Positions 21,000 through 33,005 of a DNA stretch of 64,000 nucleotides are shown one piece after another. Each line of letters starts with the position of its first letter. Position 1 is the stretch's first letter. Below the pieces are notes generated by a model that saw nothing but the letters and a program-made list of their open reading frames with translations, was not told where the DNA came from and did no database searches. This DNA comes from Leguminivora glycinivorella. Its lineage: Eukaryota > Arthropoda > Insecta > Lepidoptera > Tortricidae. The translations under genes and the position numbers were made by a program. The DNA lies in the NCBI RefSeq assembly GCF_023078275.1, contig NC_062971.1, positions 11,656,001-11,720,000 on the forward strand, given 5' to 3'.

Positions 21000-22179
21000 G
21001 GAAATATGCTGGAAGATAATTTCTTGTCGTCAATGCCACCGTTATTTTAACGCATAATCAATTATAATGCAAATAAATACAGCCGTTACTCATTATACAT
21101 ACATATCCATTTCAAATATCCCATAAAACGTAATATACACATTAGTATTGGTAACATCGTTAGAGAAAAACGACCTTTAAGTACTTTTGACATAAGAACT
21201 TGGATATCACTTACAATGTCGATTTTAAAGGTACGAGTGTTTGTAATAGCATTTTAATAGAGTGAACGAAATTCGTCCTTGCATTGTCCCATTGTATAGT
21301 GATCTATTCTCTATGGTTTTGCCAGTTAAAATACCGTTCGGGTCTTATTCTTGGCCGTAATGCGTTTCTTATAGAACTGGCGTCACCTGGAGTCATTGTT
21401 GATGATAATAAAAATTAAAATATCTATGGAAGAGAAATATTGAAGCCATATATGTAATTTTACGTGCGATATCGAATTGAGTACCCATGGGTAAATATAT
21501 ATGTAAGTATTTATTAAAGAAATACATATTACTACCTATAACAATGTTACTCATAACAAAAATGTGTTTATACTAAACCTATCAAGAAAATAAATAGTAA
21601 AAGCTTTTGGGCAACGGTTCGATCCTACAAGTATCATTTAATTACGAGCATAATTAAATGACATGGTAAATTTTAACTGTATTATTATATTTTATAACCC
21701 ATGTCACTAAAACTAGTGACAACTTTTAGGGGGTAGATGTATACCCACTCGAATGTGAAGTTTTATGTACATTTATTCCTGTTTGTTTCTCCAATAAAGA
21801 AAATAAAATAAAAATATTACAGTGAGCTGGAAAATTGCATGGTGAATAAAATTAATGTATGAATGGATTCACTGATAAACTCACCATGCACTTTTGCAGC
21901 GCACTCAGCACTGTACATGTACAACAACCGTTGGTAGATTACCTTCTTTCCACTTCTTTCTTATTATTTAATACATACATAATTCATTAGAGTAGAAGAA
22001 CTCGCTTAATTTCTTAATACCACTAGCCATAATTATTTCGTACATTGCGTGATATTAAGCACTTTTCACACAACATTTACATCGTTAATTAAATTTAGTT
22101 TCAATTCGTTATGATGATGCAAGGATAAACTGCCACTAATACATAAAGTGCAATTTTATTACTATACCCCCGAACCCCG
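21000..22179. other. Anonymous AT-rich DNA with a possible retroelement tail
   Basis: No gene is visible. CCAATAAAGAAAATAAAATA at about 21790-21812 looks like a poly(A) signal followed by an A-rich tail, possibly the end of a 5'-truncated retroelement. A similar word group (CCAATAAAGAACATGAAATA) lies at about 32560. Confidence 0.4.
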
Positions 22180-22379
22180 AACCCCCCTTGGAACTTGTAC
22201 ACTCCTTTTTGCTGTGTACTTAACACAGCAAAAGGGAATGTGCAAGTTTCTAATGGGGTGGCAACGCGCATGTGACACTGTTTGAGTTGCAGGCGTCCAT
22301 AGGTTACGGTGACCGCTTTACATCAGGCGGGCCGTATACTTGTTTGCCACCGACGTAGTATAAAAAAAAAAAAAAAAAC
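22180..22379 (+). mobile_element. SINE-like element with poly(A)
   Basis: Ends with AGGCGTCCATAGGTTACGGT, GCGGGCCGTATACTTGTTTG, CCACCGACGTAGTATAAAAA and a 16-base A-run. I recognise this 3' end as common in moth genomes. A second, diverged copy of the same end is at 51560-51645. The upstream part includes a short hairpin TTTTGCTGTG...CACAGCAAAA (about 22207-22233). Confidence 0.7.
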
Positions 22380-22489
22380 AATGAAGTAGAAAATATAAAA
22401 TCTATAACGCTATGGTTATTTTTATTGTACAACATGAAACACTTAACATAATAATAGTTATTTGATAGACAAGGAAGCAAAGTTGTATT

Positions 22490-22740
22490 TTAACCGAGTG
22501 TGGAATTGCAACACGAACTAGCGAATGGATTCTAGGGTTGAACTACGAGCTAGCGAATGGATTCTATGGTTGAACTACGAGCTAGCGAATGGATTCTAGG
22601 GTTGAACTACGAGCTAGCGAATGGATTCTATCGAAAATAGAATCCTGAGCGAAGCGAGTAGTTCAAAAATAGAATCCTGAGCGTAGAGAGTGTTGCAATA
22701 CACACGAGGTAAAATAACTTTGCATCCCGTGTGTAACACA
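22490..22740. repeat. Inverted element with four 32-bp tandem units
   Basis: CTAGCGAATGGATTCTA recurs at 22518, 22550, 22582 and 22614, an exact 32-bp period; each unit also contains GTTGAACTACGAG. The array is followed by two opposite-sense units (ATAGAATCCTGAGCGAAGCG and ATAGAATCCTGAGCGTAGAG). The outer ends GAATTGCAACAC and GTGTTGCAATAC are inverted. The whole is an expanded foldback element. Confidence 0.85.
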
Positions 22741-23592
22741 TAACTTTTCACCTTACTACTTAATGCGAGGAAACACGCAATAACAACAACTGGAACAAAT
22801 TTGCACAGAAATAAGTCAATTTGATGCGTTTATGACAATTTCCACGATGCACCGACCGACACCACAATTTGGGTGCGTTCCGTTTCACGCGTTTTGAGAT
22901 TGCAATGTTACTTAAGGTGCGTTCTGAATAAGTACAGTGGAAAAGTCAAAAATACAATTTCTTGTACGATTTCAAGTGTTTTATGGTAGAATCATGTTAT
23001 AGAATAGAATAGAATAGAATTTCTTTATTTGCCAGAATACGTATGGTACAGGATGACAACAAGTTTTATAGGTTTCAGTATTCAGTCGAAAACACGACAT
23101 GCAAATAGTTAACAATATAAGATCACAATTTTACAATAATAGTACTAAATTTAGTCAGTGGGTTTTTTACATAATAAAAAGGCATCCACTTATTAATGGT
23201 ATGATACAAAAATAGAATTGACAGAAAATTATTAATACTAGTCTATAAATTTAAAATAATATACAATATGGACGTTAAATGAATTAATGATTAAGAATTG
23301 TAGAGTTCACCAACATATATAGAACATGAAATATAAAAGTTAATAGTTATAAAATTGTTTGAATTTAATGTTTTTAGTCGGATACAATTCGATATGAAAT
23401 TATTTTTACGTTCACATCACATTATTTCTTAAGACAATTTAAGCACAGGGAGAAAATTGTCCTGTCTGGGACATGCCTTTACAAGAAATTATATTTAAAA
23501 AAGTAACTAATGACACGTTCGGATTTCAAATATTCTTTGCACTCTTGTGGATAAAATGCGATTTTGCTATCTGTTTTTAAAGAATAAAAAAG

Positions 23593-23752
23593 TTATTTCC
23601 GAGCTAGTGAGGTGAAAAAACGATTAAAATAAAAAGTCTTACAAATAAAAAAATTGCCTAAGTCTTCGTTTTTAGGTAAGGTGCCCAGAAGACTGGCCGC
23701 ATTGCCCCGCTGCATAGGAATCAATGCTGATCCGCTGAGCGAAATATTGGCC
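23593..23752 (-). pseudogene. LINE ORF2 C-terminal relic
   Basis: The translation ANISLSGSALIPMQRGNAAS then LLGTLPKNEDLG resembles the extreme C-terminal region of lepidopteran LINE ORFs (PMQRGNAASxLGxLP). The preceding residues (VIEAPGDQRA) lie across the transposon at 24882-24915. Removing the insertion brings the two into one frame. Family placement is from memory. Confidence 0.5.
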
Positions 23753-24881
23753 AGGGCCCCATTTAATAAACAATACAAATTGTAAAATGTACCGACAATT
23801 TACAATTCTACAAGTTTCTGTTCAATAAAAATTACAAGTTATAAATTTGTCATAGTGGAAAATTTACATAATTGTAGGAGTTAAGCTACAATTTTACATA
23901 TTTCTGTTCAATAAACATTTTCACTTGACAGGTGATTTTTAACAATTTTGTAAGGAAATGTGCTTTATTGAACACATAATTGTAATTACAAGTTTACATA
24001 TTATGTAAATTGTAGTACAATTCTGACAGGAGATTAATGCTGTGTCAAAACTCGGTTTGAAGTGTGCTTTACGATCTGCATAATCAAAAAATATGGTTCT
24101 AACAACTAGTAGTGATAGTAATGGGAAGATTATGAATATCGACGATTTTTTCGTAATAGGATACATTTTACTTTGGATGTAAAGGATTTTACGTTCAACG
24201 AAAAATTCCAGGTGAGCAAAACTACCGTCGAATATTTACTTTTAAAAATAGGGCAACAGGGCAAATAGGGGATTTATCATCAAAGTGAGACTAATAGAAA
24301 TGCAGCTCTTTCACCTACTGAACAGATTTTGTGTGCGTTGCACTGGATGAGCTGTGGCTCTCAATCAATATCATGTGGTAGCAGATGCACATGAGTGAAT
24401 TTCTAGCCTTTTTTTATACATATTTAAAGATTTCAGTTGCTCGGCAATCTCTTTTCATTTCTTTATTTTAATCTCGTGTGTTTAATTTTTCACTAAACAG
24501 ACCAAATAAAATATCCTTATTTACGTAAATGAGAGATAAAATTTTAATTTTGTTGTTGATTTCCATACTTAATGTTAAACAGTTAAACGGTAAACCAAAT
24601 TATTGAGAACTTGTTGAAAATTTACATTTTATGTAAATTGTAAGTTACTATTACAAATTTGTGAGTACAATATTGTCATTGTAAACTACAGGCGTTTTTT
24701 ACATACATATTTAAATGTTTATTAAACGGCTTTTACAATCGTTACAATTGTACGTTTTCTAATTGTAGGTTTCTTACTTATTTGTAGGTTTTATTAAACA
24801 GCACTTGTAGCAAAACTTTACAAATATGTCACTGCATTTTTACAAAATTGTTGAATTGTAATGTTTATTAAATGGGGCCCT
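23753..24881. mobile_element. 1.13-kb non-autonomous TIR transposon
   Basis: The left end AGGGCCCCATTTAATAAACA is the reverse complement of the right end (TGTTTATTAAATGGGGCCCT), a perfect 20-bp TIR, with weaker inverted similarity beyond. The inside is strongly AT-rich and filled with variants of TTACAATTTGTAA in both orientations. No transposase is encoded. It interrupts a LINE coding relic. Confidence 0.85.
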
Positions 24882-24999
24882 GCCCTCTGGTCACCAGGAG
24901 CCTCTATAACTGTAACAAATTATAACATTACATCTAACTACATAAATCTTTCTGACATGACTCATGCATGTCAGTCATTGGTAAAGGTCAGTTTCATAT

Positions 25000-26263
25000 G
25001 TCGTCCATGTAGAGTGTCTGTTAGAGAGTGGATTAGGAATTATTATTATTATATAAATACATGTTCTACTACTTTAAAAAAATTTCAAACAGAGCTTTCA
25101 GTTAACATGGTAATTAACATTTTGCTTTATTCACAATAGCATAATTTCACATAACAAATAAAAATGTCCATAGCTATCAATCATACTTTTCAGAACCTTA
25201 CAATATCTATAAATTGCGCTATTTCTTATAAACACAAAGTTATAAATGGCAACTGTTTAAAAGTAAGAATTTCATGACTTCGCATAAGTTTCATACATTC
25301 CTTTCGGACTATAGGCCGATTTTATCTGCAAACTTATGTTTGTGCGGAGTTTGCTATACATCTTTTATGTAGCATTAACGTCGCAAGACATTTCTCGTTT
25401 TTTTTCTAGTCAGTTAAAGCACGTGGGCCGCCGAACTCGTTCCCACGACTCTTGCGCAAATAAAGGAAAAAGTTTCTTTTGACTCAAATATAAGAAAAAA
25501 CTTGCAAATTTGACCCGAACACGTGCGTTCTGCCATGGGAATCAGCTGATCGGCATCATGATTTGCGATAGTACCATCTATGCTAAACATTAAAGGTTGT
25601 TTCTTGGCTGTGTATTTTATTATATTTTTGAAAGGTAAAGAGAATAAGTAAGTAAATGCGAGGATTTGCACGTGTAGTTTAAGAAAAGCCAAATCAAGGT
25701 TTTTTTTTCAATTTCACGTAGATATTATTTAATTTGCCTTTTATCAATGATTATTCATTGAATCTGACACATAACAGTAGGCGTTGATGTAGGTAGGAGA
25801 TCTATATATATATAGTACACAATAAGCTATAGTTTCTACATACGAACATAAATAAAATTCACAAAAATGAGAGAATGTACAACATCCACTGTAGCAGGTA
25901 CTTCTCCAAGGAATTTGAACTCAAAACCATTGGCGTATTGATTAAATTTCAATTATCATCTTTAATCAAGATTGTACATTGTTAATTTGTTATAACTATA
26001 TTCTATAGAAAGGCACCCAGGTAATAAGCAGATACGAGGTACATATTTACCGCAATAGGTCGACATGGGAATGCACGCATATATGCATAGGTACAATATT
26101 TCAGTACAATATTTCTGAGGAATTTTTAATTTAAACAAAAGTAAAAATTCTTCAGAAATCACTTCATGAAAATCTGTGCTCAACGAGGAACTTTATTTTA
26201 TATTTACTTTAATAGATCTTGTTTAAAATTAATACAGGTAAGTAAGTAATTTTTATTTTTAAC
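25000..26263. other. Anonymous DNA with an unrecognised minus-strand ORF
   Basis: The one point of note is a minus-strand ORF of about 92 codons at 25414-25692. It ends FLIFESKETFSFICARVVGT and SSAAHVL, and contains TCSGQICKF. The codon composition looks less random than in neighbouring ORFs, but I recognise no family and see no promoter or splice context. It may be a transposon coding relic. Confidence 0.3.
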
Positions 26264-26446
26264 TAGCTTTTGCGCGCGGCTTCGCTCGCATTAGAAAGAG
26301 ACAAATTGTAGCATATGTCACTTTCCATCCCTTAACTATCTCCACTTAAAAAATCACGTCAATTCGTCGCTCCGTTTTACCGTGAAAGACGGACAAACAA
26401 ACCGACACACACACTTTCGCATTTATAATATGTATTAGTATGATTA
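26264..26446 (+). mobile_element. Family S dispersed element, copy 2
   Basis: ACTAGCTTTTGCGCGCGGCT, TCGCTCGCATTAGAAAGAG, CCACTTAAAAAATCACGTCA, GCTCCGTTTTACCGTGAAAG, then TAGTATGA. It has the same structure as 15262-15520 without that copy's extra C-rich insert. Confidence 0.85.
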
Positions 26447-26519
26447 CCCCCTATACTTACCTAATAAATTAAATAAAAGTAAAATTGCCCCCTATACCTA
26501 ATAAATTAAATAAAAGATA
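26444..26519. repeat. Short tandem duplication
   Basis: CCCCCTATAC...CTAATAAATTAAATAAAAG occurs twice in a row at the 3' edge of the family S copy. The two units differ by a 4-bp TTAC. Confidence 0.8.
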
Positions 26520-26591
26520 GTTTTGTTTTGTAATTTGTAAAAAAACGCGAATCTTGTCTTTATTTACGGAAATATAGCAAGCGTTGGAATA

Positions 26592-26829
26592 TAAACACGT
26601 ACCGTACTTATTTATTACATGGAACCCAGTTATGTACGCGACTCTAACGACATACAAAGAGAGTACCTACTCCATACAAAGCTGTATTTAGATAAGTGCG
26701 CAAACGCTTCAGACAATCCCAGACAATGCTCCATAGAACCTTATCAGGAAAGAGATGCGAATATGATTATGAGTATAGATGAGGGAGACACAACATATAC
26801 CGATTTAAACCAGCTGCCGTTCAGGTAGC
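26592..26829 (+). CDS. Candidate exon, function unknown
   Basis: Open from 26592, with ATG at 26619 and stop at about 26826-26828. The 69-aa product is acidic and well mixed (MEPSYVRDSNDIQREYLL...; SIDEGDTTYTDLNQLPFR), unlike the Ile/Phe-rich chance ORFs nearby. Just before the stop lies TTCAG|GTAGCA, a possible splice donor that would carry the reading frame on. No domain is recognised. It may be an exon of an unseen gene, a relic or chance. Confidence 0.3.
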
Positions 26830-26834
26830 AAGGC

Positions 26835-27540
26835 TGTCTTAAGATTTCGGATGAACCTATTCTGTTTTAATCGTTTTTTTAGGATATAAAAGATTAATAG
26901 TAGTGAAGAACAGAAAAACGGTCGATGTCTAAAAAAAGGTTTTTTTTATTAATATTAGAAAGGTAGCTTGAGAATCGCGAGGGGTAGCTACCTAAGTATT
27001 TTTTTAATATAAACAAATCTGTCTAATCATAATCATGTTTAAAATCTACATACTTACACTATTAAGCCAAATCTACTAGTTTACTAGTAGTAAGGTAAGC
27101 GTCCTGGTGCTCCCTAACTTTTGACAACCTTGATGGCACTTCCTTATACACAATACAAAACTGTTATCGCTGACTGAATTTCTAATAATCTAATATAAGA
27201 TCGAAAAAGAATGTTTATTTGAAAAACGGGAGTGTTTATTTTATATTTACACTTCAGCAACAAACAACAACAAGAGATGTGCAAGTTTCATACATGTTTT
27301 AACCATTTTTAAACATCAAGTTAAACACGATAAACGCATTAAGATGATAACGCATACCAAAACAAAACCACCGTTCTGATGATTAATAATGAGAAAGTAG
27401 AAATCATTAAAGATGTTACACCTGGTGCTTTCTAGGCGAAGACGATTAAATACATTTGACGTTTCTCGAGTGAACAAATGGCTACTGAAGAATAAATCAT
27501 TTGTATCGAGTGTCCAGCCAGTAACTCATATTCCTTATAA
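26835..27540. other. Anonymous AT-rich DNA
   Basis: No supported feature. Confidence 0.4.
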
Positions 27541-27543
27541 AAT

Positions 27544-27650
27544 GTACAGTCAACGACATTGTCTAATGTGTCAAAAAATGTAGGCTCTGTATTTTCTGAG
27601 GGATAAGGTGGGTTTTTGTCAGAACGTTAACATAATGGCGCTGACTGTAC
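27544..27650. mobile_element. GTACAGTCA-ended MITE, copy 1
   Basis: The left end GTACAGTCAACG and right end GGCGCTGACTGTAC form an inverted pair around 107 bp of non-coding sequence. Elements at 37683-37780 and 39921-40042 share the GTACAGTC end. Confidence 0.6.
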
Positions 27651-29870
27651 GGAAGTTTGAAAGGCAAACAGCAGAACCAATCAAAGATGGCAACATCTGC
27701 CGCATCGCGCGTGCTTGATACCTGCCTCTGTGTGCGTTCCTTAGAGTTTTTCTATGCGCGTCAGTGTGTGCGTTAAGATTTGGCAGATGGCACGTGCTAT
27801 GTTTCTTTTCGTACATCTGTCGCTCCTTGAGCCTTTTTTCTCTGATTTTTTTCTAAAATCTCAAGTTTTTGTGATTTCCAGACATATGTCACTAGGATGC
27901 AAATATGACGTTTAGAAGGTAGATTTAATTTCTGAATCGCAGTGCATATGGTGTTGTGTTGGAAAAAAGAAATCGTTCGGCACAAGTGCTTTGTAGTCAT
28001 TTGCCATCTGCCGGCGCCGTATTGTTGATGTGCGATAAACACTGCCGATGCCGTGATGAGTCCGAGGCATTTGGTCGGTGATCGGGTTAAAATCGAAGTG
28101 AGGCATATTATAAATTAACATAAGCCGTGTAACCTAAATGAATTATCCTGAATATCCTGTATATTATTAAATCATTTTTTTTTCTAGTACTTCAAAACTG
28201 TCACCATCGAATCTATTTTTGAAAGATCAAATACGACATTTCATAACTATAGTCAATCCTAATTCTCAAAATTGTGTCAAAATTTCGCTGCACTGTATCT
28301 TCCATAAATTGGACCAAAAGGTACTCGAAGATCTTATCAACAAACATCATGTAAGTATAAATTCATTTTCAGAGGATACACATTACTGGTAGAGCAGGAT
28401 AAATGAAATTTAATTTCTTTTTTTTTTTGGTTAGCTACATTAAATTTAAATAATCTTTACTCTCAAAGCAAAATACTAAACGAGTAATTTACTAGCCAAA
28501 TCTACAATACCGCAGGAAACTTTTGTCTTTGGGATCAGAAATTACGAAAAACGTCAGTATGGGATGCGGTTTTCATATTCAAGCTAAATAATAATACTCG
28601 TAAACCATAGTCAAATGCTCTTAATCACGAGGTCTCGAACGCGCAACCTGTGCGTTTTTGCGCTTCCCGTCGCGCAGGCGGTTCCGTATCCGCCGGATAC
28701 TGCGCCCGCGCATTGTGCCGCTTCCGGTTCACTCTGACCTTGGAATTTTGAATTAAGAACATGTTTGCGAGATTTTAAAATCGCAAAGGGGTTAGTTAGT
28801 ATTATTATGATTTTATCATTCACTGATGTAAGTGTCTAATTTGCGTACAAGACCCGGCCAATTTATTCATAAATTAGATAATATAGGTACCTGCATTCAA
28901 TACGATACGATAGCCTTGGGTGGTAGTTAAAGATATTGGGGTTAAATTACACATTCCTAGCGTAATCTGTAGTTGCTCTGCCAACGAAACGTCCTTGGAT
29001 CGAATCCTGGTCCTATAGAAAAGGGTGCTCATTTGTAACATGAATATGTTACAAATCCATGTTTAAGACTTAAGACACATAAAACTAGCTGTATCATTTA
29101 TTTTATAAATATCAATGCCTAGGTAATATTAAGAGAGGAAAATTAAGTCTGCACTTGTATGGAGAAATAGTCGTCCCCGCCTCTTAAACTAAGAATTATT
29201 TTAACGCTATTTTTAAGCATTGATTTTGGCTAGCATATTAATTTTAAATAACACTAACATACCTACAGAAATGCATTAAATTCTTCGAAGAATAATCTTT
29301 CTTCGTGGATTCGCCGCCCGTTTTCGTCTTAAGTAGCTGGATGTTACTTTTAATAAATGGGTATAAAGAAGCACATTACAATAAGCGCAACAAAGTAAGC
29401 TGCAAAACGACTCTCAAAAAAGTAATGACGTATTGATAAAGAATATGACAGCGTAGACGCAGGTAGTCGTTTACATTAAATTCCAATTTTAAAAACGGCA
29501 TCTTATCGTCTCGATAATGGCGGCCGGTGCGGCGCGCGCACGCGCCCGCCGTATATGGACGCACGAACTGTCGTAAATATTCGACACCTACTTCGTTTGT
29601 GTAACTACCATACATTGATAACTATTCCATATAGTCATTAATTATTCGTGAAAGAAATGGGCAGCTTAGTGGAATCTTTCAATTTTTCCTAAAATTATAT
29701 ATTTTAATTATATTATTTTGATGGTTATTTATAGTATTTAGATCTATGACGACTATTAAATATAAGTCTTACTGACTGACTAAAGCACTCTTTATTTATT
29801 TTAAATCTTAGGTTAGGATTTTTACAATATATACATATATAATTATATATAAACACAAAACAATATAGAA
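27651..29870. other. Anonymous DNA with GC islets
   Basis: Overlapping ORFs of 65-81 codons on the minus strand (27619-28121) have no recognisable content. GC-rich islets lie at about 28645-28725 and 29515-29575 (GCGGCCGGTGCGGCGCGCGC). A B-box-like GGATCGAATCCTGG at about 28996 has no accompanying A box. Confidence 0.35.
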
Positions 29871-29877
29871 ACATAAA

Positions 29878-30330
29878 AAACCGGCCAAGAGCGTGTCGGA
29901 CCACGCTCAGTGTAGGGTTCCATAGTTTCCCGTATTTTTTCAAAAACTGCTCAACCTATAAAAGTTCAAAACAATTTTCCTAGAAATTCTTTATAAAGTT
30001 CTACTTTTGTGATTTTTAAAATATTTTTTAAAGTTATGGTTAAAAAGTGAGAGGGAGGGGGGGGGGCACATTTTTTTAACTTTAGGAGCGATTATTTCCG
30101 AAAATATGAACATTATCAAAAAATTATTTGAGTAAACCCTTATTCATTTTTAAATACCTATCCAACAATATATCACACACATGTTAGGGTTGAAATGAAA
30201 CAAGAGATCACTCCCCACTTTACGTATAGACGGGGAGGGGGTACCCCAATAAAAATAAAACATTTTTTTTTCACTTTTTATTTTACCACTTTGTCGGATT
30301 GATATACGTATTGTTACCAAATTTCAATTC
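29878..30330 (-). mobile_element. Family G element, truncated copy
   Basis: Reads as the reverse complement of 6000-6592, starting at the A-run and CCGGCCAAGAGCGTGTCGGA. It passes AAAACAATTTTCCTAG and ends near ACCAAATTTCAATTCAG. The (TCCG)n array and the GGGTTCCGTAGTCAACTAGG start are missing. A run of ten G lies at about 30058. Confidence 0.8.
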
Positions 30331-31915
30331 AGATTTAATAAACGCACTATAAAAATCCTAACCTGGTTAGGGAGTAGAGTGAGAATTGAGGAACCGACGT
30401 ACTTACTATACGCGCCGTGTCCAGGGATTATAGCCTTCTGCATCTGACCCTTGATCCAGCCACCTAGCGAGAGACTCTATGAGACGACTATCGGGAGAAT
30501 GTTCGTCGAATCAATGGCGGTTATCTCGTGAGCCAAGTCTATTCATTATTAAATAAAAAACTTAAATAATCTATATCGGCGATTTATTGGAGGTATTTTA
30601 TATTATTATAAGGTTCTAAAGGAGGCCTCCACCACCAAAAGTTTTAAAACTTAGGCTAGATTTTATTAAATAGACTGACATATCAAAAAAAGGAGTAAAA
30701 CAAAATCAGCACCGAAGTTAGGCACCGAACGTCATCTCTGAGAATCGCCCATAACGGACGCGATACTTTTTTTTCGTTGTTACAATATTTCACCGATGAA
30801 CAAACCGTTGTAACTCGTCCAAACTAAGTGTTTCAGATTACTATAAACGCCGAGTAGCTGGTTGTTTCTGTACCGACCGCGGCTGGACAACAGGCTCTCC
30901 GCGCTTCTCGGACGTGACACCGCCACGGTTCATTTCACTGAATTACGTGAGATGTGATTCCCACTTCATAAGTTCAAGTTTTTGCTATATAATACGGATA
31001 ATCTAATCATTTATGCTTGCGGTAGATCGTTACACTACATTTAACATACTAATCTACTTTTTACACTCTTATGCAGCTTCATTAAGAATGATCGTACCAA
31101 ATCAAAGCACCAATTTTATTCAAAAATAATTATGCTGCGGTCATTCGTAAAAAACCGACCCGCGTTATGATTTGTATAATGATCAATAACCCTTCGTTCG
31201 TGATGCCCAAAAAATAATGATTCGTCGTGATTCTACCACTTAATAATCGTAGTAAACGTACTCAGTATCTCACGACTACTTTAAAAATAAAATGCCCACA
31301 TCGAGGCGAACGATAGGCTCATTCAAAAAAGGAACGCACTGATTTTTTATCGAAAGCTGCGAACGGCCAGCAGGTGTAATCTACAATGAGGATTTGAAAA
31401 AAGAAGTCGAACAGGAGGCCTTTTTCCCACGCCCCTGTCGATGGTTTTTAAGTTTTGAATACGATATCCAAATTTCACATGGTTAAGATGTTGTCATGCT
31501 TTTTAGTCAATCAACTTAATAATCTAAGCGACATACCTCACGTTATAACGATCTTGTTTAATTTTTAAAAGAATATCTTTAAAACAGGTTTTATGCGTTA
31601 TCGTGTGATTATGAAGCTCTTTTTTATGTTCTTATCACAGAGAATCTTGACAAATTATTGTTTGATGATTACATAATATACCTAACTATGGAGAATTGGC
31701 TCGTGCTTATTCTAGACATACATAAACTCTACTACGCTACGTACTTGCAAACAAAATTGACTTAGAATTTTGTTGAATAGTAGAGTCCCCATCTGATACA
31801 TATGTTAAGGGTGCAAACTCGCCTCTTTTACCAAAATGTTAAAGTGAGTGTTCCAATATTTGTGAGCACCTTCCCCACTCCGATACATCAGATGGCGACT
31901 GTATGTATCTAAAGC
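30331..31915. other. Anonymous DNA
   Basis: No supported gene. A GC-richer block at about 30390-30540 (CCGTGTCCAGGGATTATAGC; GATCCAGCCACCTAGCGAG) looks like a degraded repeat, but I could not assign it. Another lies at about 30870-30935. Confidence 0.35.
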
Positions 31916-31918
31916 CTG

Positions 31919-32188
31919 GCCCCGTAGCCGAATGGCATTTCTACGATGCGAAACGAAAACGAAACGCCGCGAAAGGTAGTCTGGCTCTGTCGCGCCAATA
32001 CGCAAGAGCGTTAGAGATAGATAGTAAGTAAGTAAGTAATTTATCTGCATAAAATAGTGTACAGTAAGATGGTCAAAAGGTACAATTTCGTTCAACTATT
32101 TTGCCTATAAAAGGCGTGCAAATATGATTTAACTAATCTAGATATCTAATCGTTTCGTTTCGTGAGCATTTATGCATTCGGCTACGCA
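31919..32188. mobile_element. Family T MITE, split by a LINE tail
   Basis: The left arm GGCCCCGTAGCCGAATGGCA and right end GCATTCGGCTACG are inverted. The body (CTGGCTCTGTCGCGCCAATA; GTTTCGTTTCGTGAGC) matches the intact element at 44930-45082 in reverse orientation. The match is interrupted at 32024-32139. Confidence 0.8.
32024..32139 (-). mobile_element. Short LINE 3' end inserted in the MITE
   Basis: Starts with (GTAA)n, followed by TTTATCTGCATAAAATAGTG. On the minus strand this is a LINE-like 3' end with an (ATTAC/TTAC)n tail. AGATA is present on both sides (32019-32023 and 32140-32144), a 5-bp target duplication. The insert is only 116 bp, so the copy is severely 5'-truncated. Confidence 0.7.
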
Positions 32189-32289
32189 CGCAGAAATATA
32201 ATGACTACGCGCCATGTTGCGGAATTTCGTTACAACTATTTTCTTCATACTACATATATTGAACTGTCACCGCATATGTATCTACATCA

Positions 32290-32412
32290 GCACGGGAAGC
32301 ATGGTCGCGCGATAGACGTAAAAATATCAGGCCGTCCCTATCGCACTTACAAATAGTGCGATAGGGACGGCCTGCTATTTTATCGTCTATCGCGCGACCA
32401 TGCTTCCCGTGC
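32290..32412. mobile_element. Near-perfect palindromic MITE
   Basis: The left arm GCACGGGAAGCATGGTCGCG continues through GATAGACG and AGGCCGTCCCTATCGCACT. It is mirrored by AGTGCGATAGGGACGGCCT and CGCGACCATGCTTCCCGTGC. The arms are about 58 bp with few mismatches and a loop of only about 6 bp. It is non-coding. Confidence 0.9.
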
Positions 32413-32805
32413 AGAATAACAGCGCCCTTCTGACAGTAGTCATATATTTCCGGTCAGGCTTTATTAGTGATTGATCGTGTTGGTGACGGTAACAGCAAAA
32501 AACATTATCTTAGATCTTAATATACTTCTTTCAGGGACATGCTGTGCATGTGAGCTTTCCAATAAAGAACATGAAATAAACAGCGTATTGGTACGCATTT
32601 GATAGTTATAACCGGAATGAAGTGTAACGAATGTTCGTCGAGGATTGTTATACTAACGACTTGATTGCTGTATTCACACCTACGAAGCTATAATCGTTCA
32701 GTTTTTATACTTTATTGTCCTATTTGACTGATTTACAAAATGCTAATCAGGATCTGTATATCATTGTGAGAGTATTAGTAAAAACTACAAGACTTGAAAA
32801 CAAGA

Positions 32806-33005
32806 GTACAGATGGTGTTTTTTTACGCACTAGTGCGAGAAGTGGTTCCTTATATGCCAGGTCGAAACTTCGGAGGGCCATCTGTACCGAAAACGTCGTA
32901 CGATACACATGCGAAAAGAAAATTCGTAACTCGTGTTTCGGTCGTGTTTTAATTTATCGCCACTTCCTTTTTTTACGCACTTGTATCGTAATGTACTATT
33001 ACATT
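32806..33005 (+). repeat. Family Q dispersed repeat
   Basis: ACAGATGGTGTTTTTTTACG, CACTAGTGCGAGAAGTGGTT, CGGAGGGCCATCTGTACCG, GTCGTACGATACACATGCGA, then ACGCACTTGTATCGTAATGT. It is in the same orientation as 54723-54935 and opposite to 52681-53010. Confidence 0.85.

Larger units (their letters stand above)
22992..25000 (-). mobile_element. LINE 3' portion, split by a TIR element
   Basis: On the minus strand a C-terminal coding relic (24940-24882, then 23752-23593) is followed by AT-rich 3' sequence and CAAATAAAGAAATTCTATTC. The latter opens into an (ATTCT)n tail at 22997-23022, a typical LINE terminus. The transposon at 23753-24881 sits inside the coding part. The 5' limit is uncertain. Confidence 0.65.

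Noticed and set aside
22518..22645. CRISPR-like array of 32-bp units
   Set aside because: The units abut with no spacers, and the context is a eukaryotic foldback element.
28985..29010. B-box-like GGATCGAATCCTGG
   Set aside because: No A box at the right distance and no foldable head, so too little for a SINE or tRNA call.
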